Source of the DNA: UBA7236 sp964638865
Lineage (GTDB): Bacteria; Bacteroidota; Bacteroidia; Chitinophagales; BACL12
DNA: 5,356 bases
Direction of reading: 5' to 3'
Assembly (NCBI GenBank): GCA_964638865.1
Contig: CAZXBG010000200.1
Location: 1 to 5,356 of the forward strand
Both the position numbers and the translations under genes were made by a program. Numbering within the stretch: position 1 is the stretch's first letter; every line of letters starts with the position of its first letter. Below are positions 5,306 through 5,356 of the stretch, piece by piece. The notes under the pieces were generated by a model that searched no databases, was not told where the DNA came from, and was given only the letters and a program-made list of their open reading frames with translations.

Positions 5306-5356
5306 GGAGTTCTAAAAATTCATTTTTTACAGAAAAATCTAATAAGCACGAACTCC
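5306..5356. repeat. Inverted repeat at the right window edge with nested AT stem
   Basis: GGAGTTC (5306-5312) pairs with GAACTCC (5350-5356), the last bases of the window. Two more G at 5304-5305 suggest the match may continue beyond the edge. Inside, ATTTTT (5322-5327) pairs with AAAAAT (5333-5338) around a 5-nt loop. It could be a terminator of a neighbouring gene, a mobile-element terminus or a leader structure. The missing flank prevents a decision. The rest of 5126-5303 holds no gene on either strand. Confidence 0.35.

Overview
The window reads as a fragment of a Bacteroidota genome or metagenome contig. Four things support this. The large gene at 2984-5125 ends in a type IX secretion (T9SS) type A sorting domain. 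It also carries MopE-type DCND / CNGIDDNC repeats. The partial gene at the left edge begins with a signal peptide followed by the glycine/alanine-rich N-terminus typical of T9SS cargo. Finally, TAnnTTTG-type -7 promoter elements lie upstream of gene starts, and no clear Shine-Dalgarno sequences are visible. The intergenic DNA is very AT-rich.

Layout: (1) 1-139, minus strand, is the 5' end of a secreted-protein gene that runs off the window. (2) 140-336 is a short spacer with a candidate promoter and a long inverted repeat. (3) 337-596, plus strand, is a scar made of two unrelated transposase fragments. The N-terminus of an IS1182-like transposase runs directly, in another frame, into what looks like the C-terminus of an IS91-like transposase. 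(4) 597-912 is an AT-rich gap with no gene, containing a strong hairpin (842-883) just past the end of the next gene. (5) 913-2958 and 2984-5125, both minus strand and 25 bp apart, are probably one operon. The first-transcribed gene encodes a 713-residue secreted protein with seven ~60-residue propeller-like repeats, three MopE-like metal-binding repeats and a T9SS sorting domain. The second encodes a 681-residue protein with a signal peptide whose modules look like phage tail-fibre or receptor-binding sequence. (6) 5126-5356 is the upstream region, with a -7 promoter element, a 14-bp perfect palindrome and an inverted repeat at the window edge.

The two large genes look like an export pair. 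One is a T9SS cell-surface or released protein with a propeller and acidic Ca2+/metal-binding repeats. The other is an exported beta-rich protein with phage-fibre-like modules and no visible T9SS signal. A joint role at the cell surface, such as adhesion or ligand binding, is an inference from architecture and proximity only. No catalytic residues are recognisable in either. I did not find a CRISPR array, tRNA, rRNA, complete mobile element or recognisable defence system.
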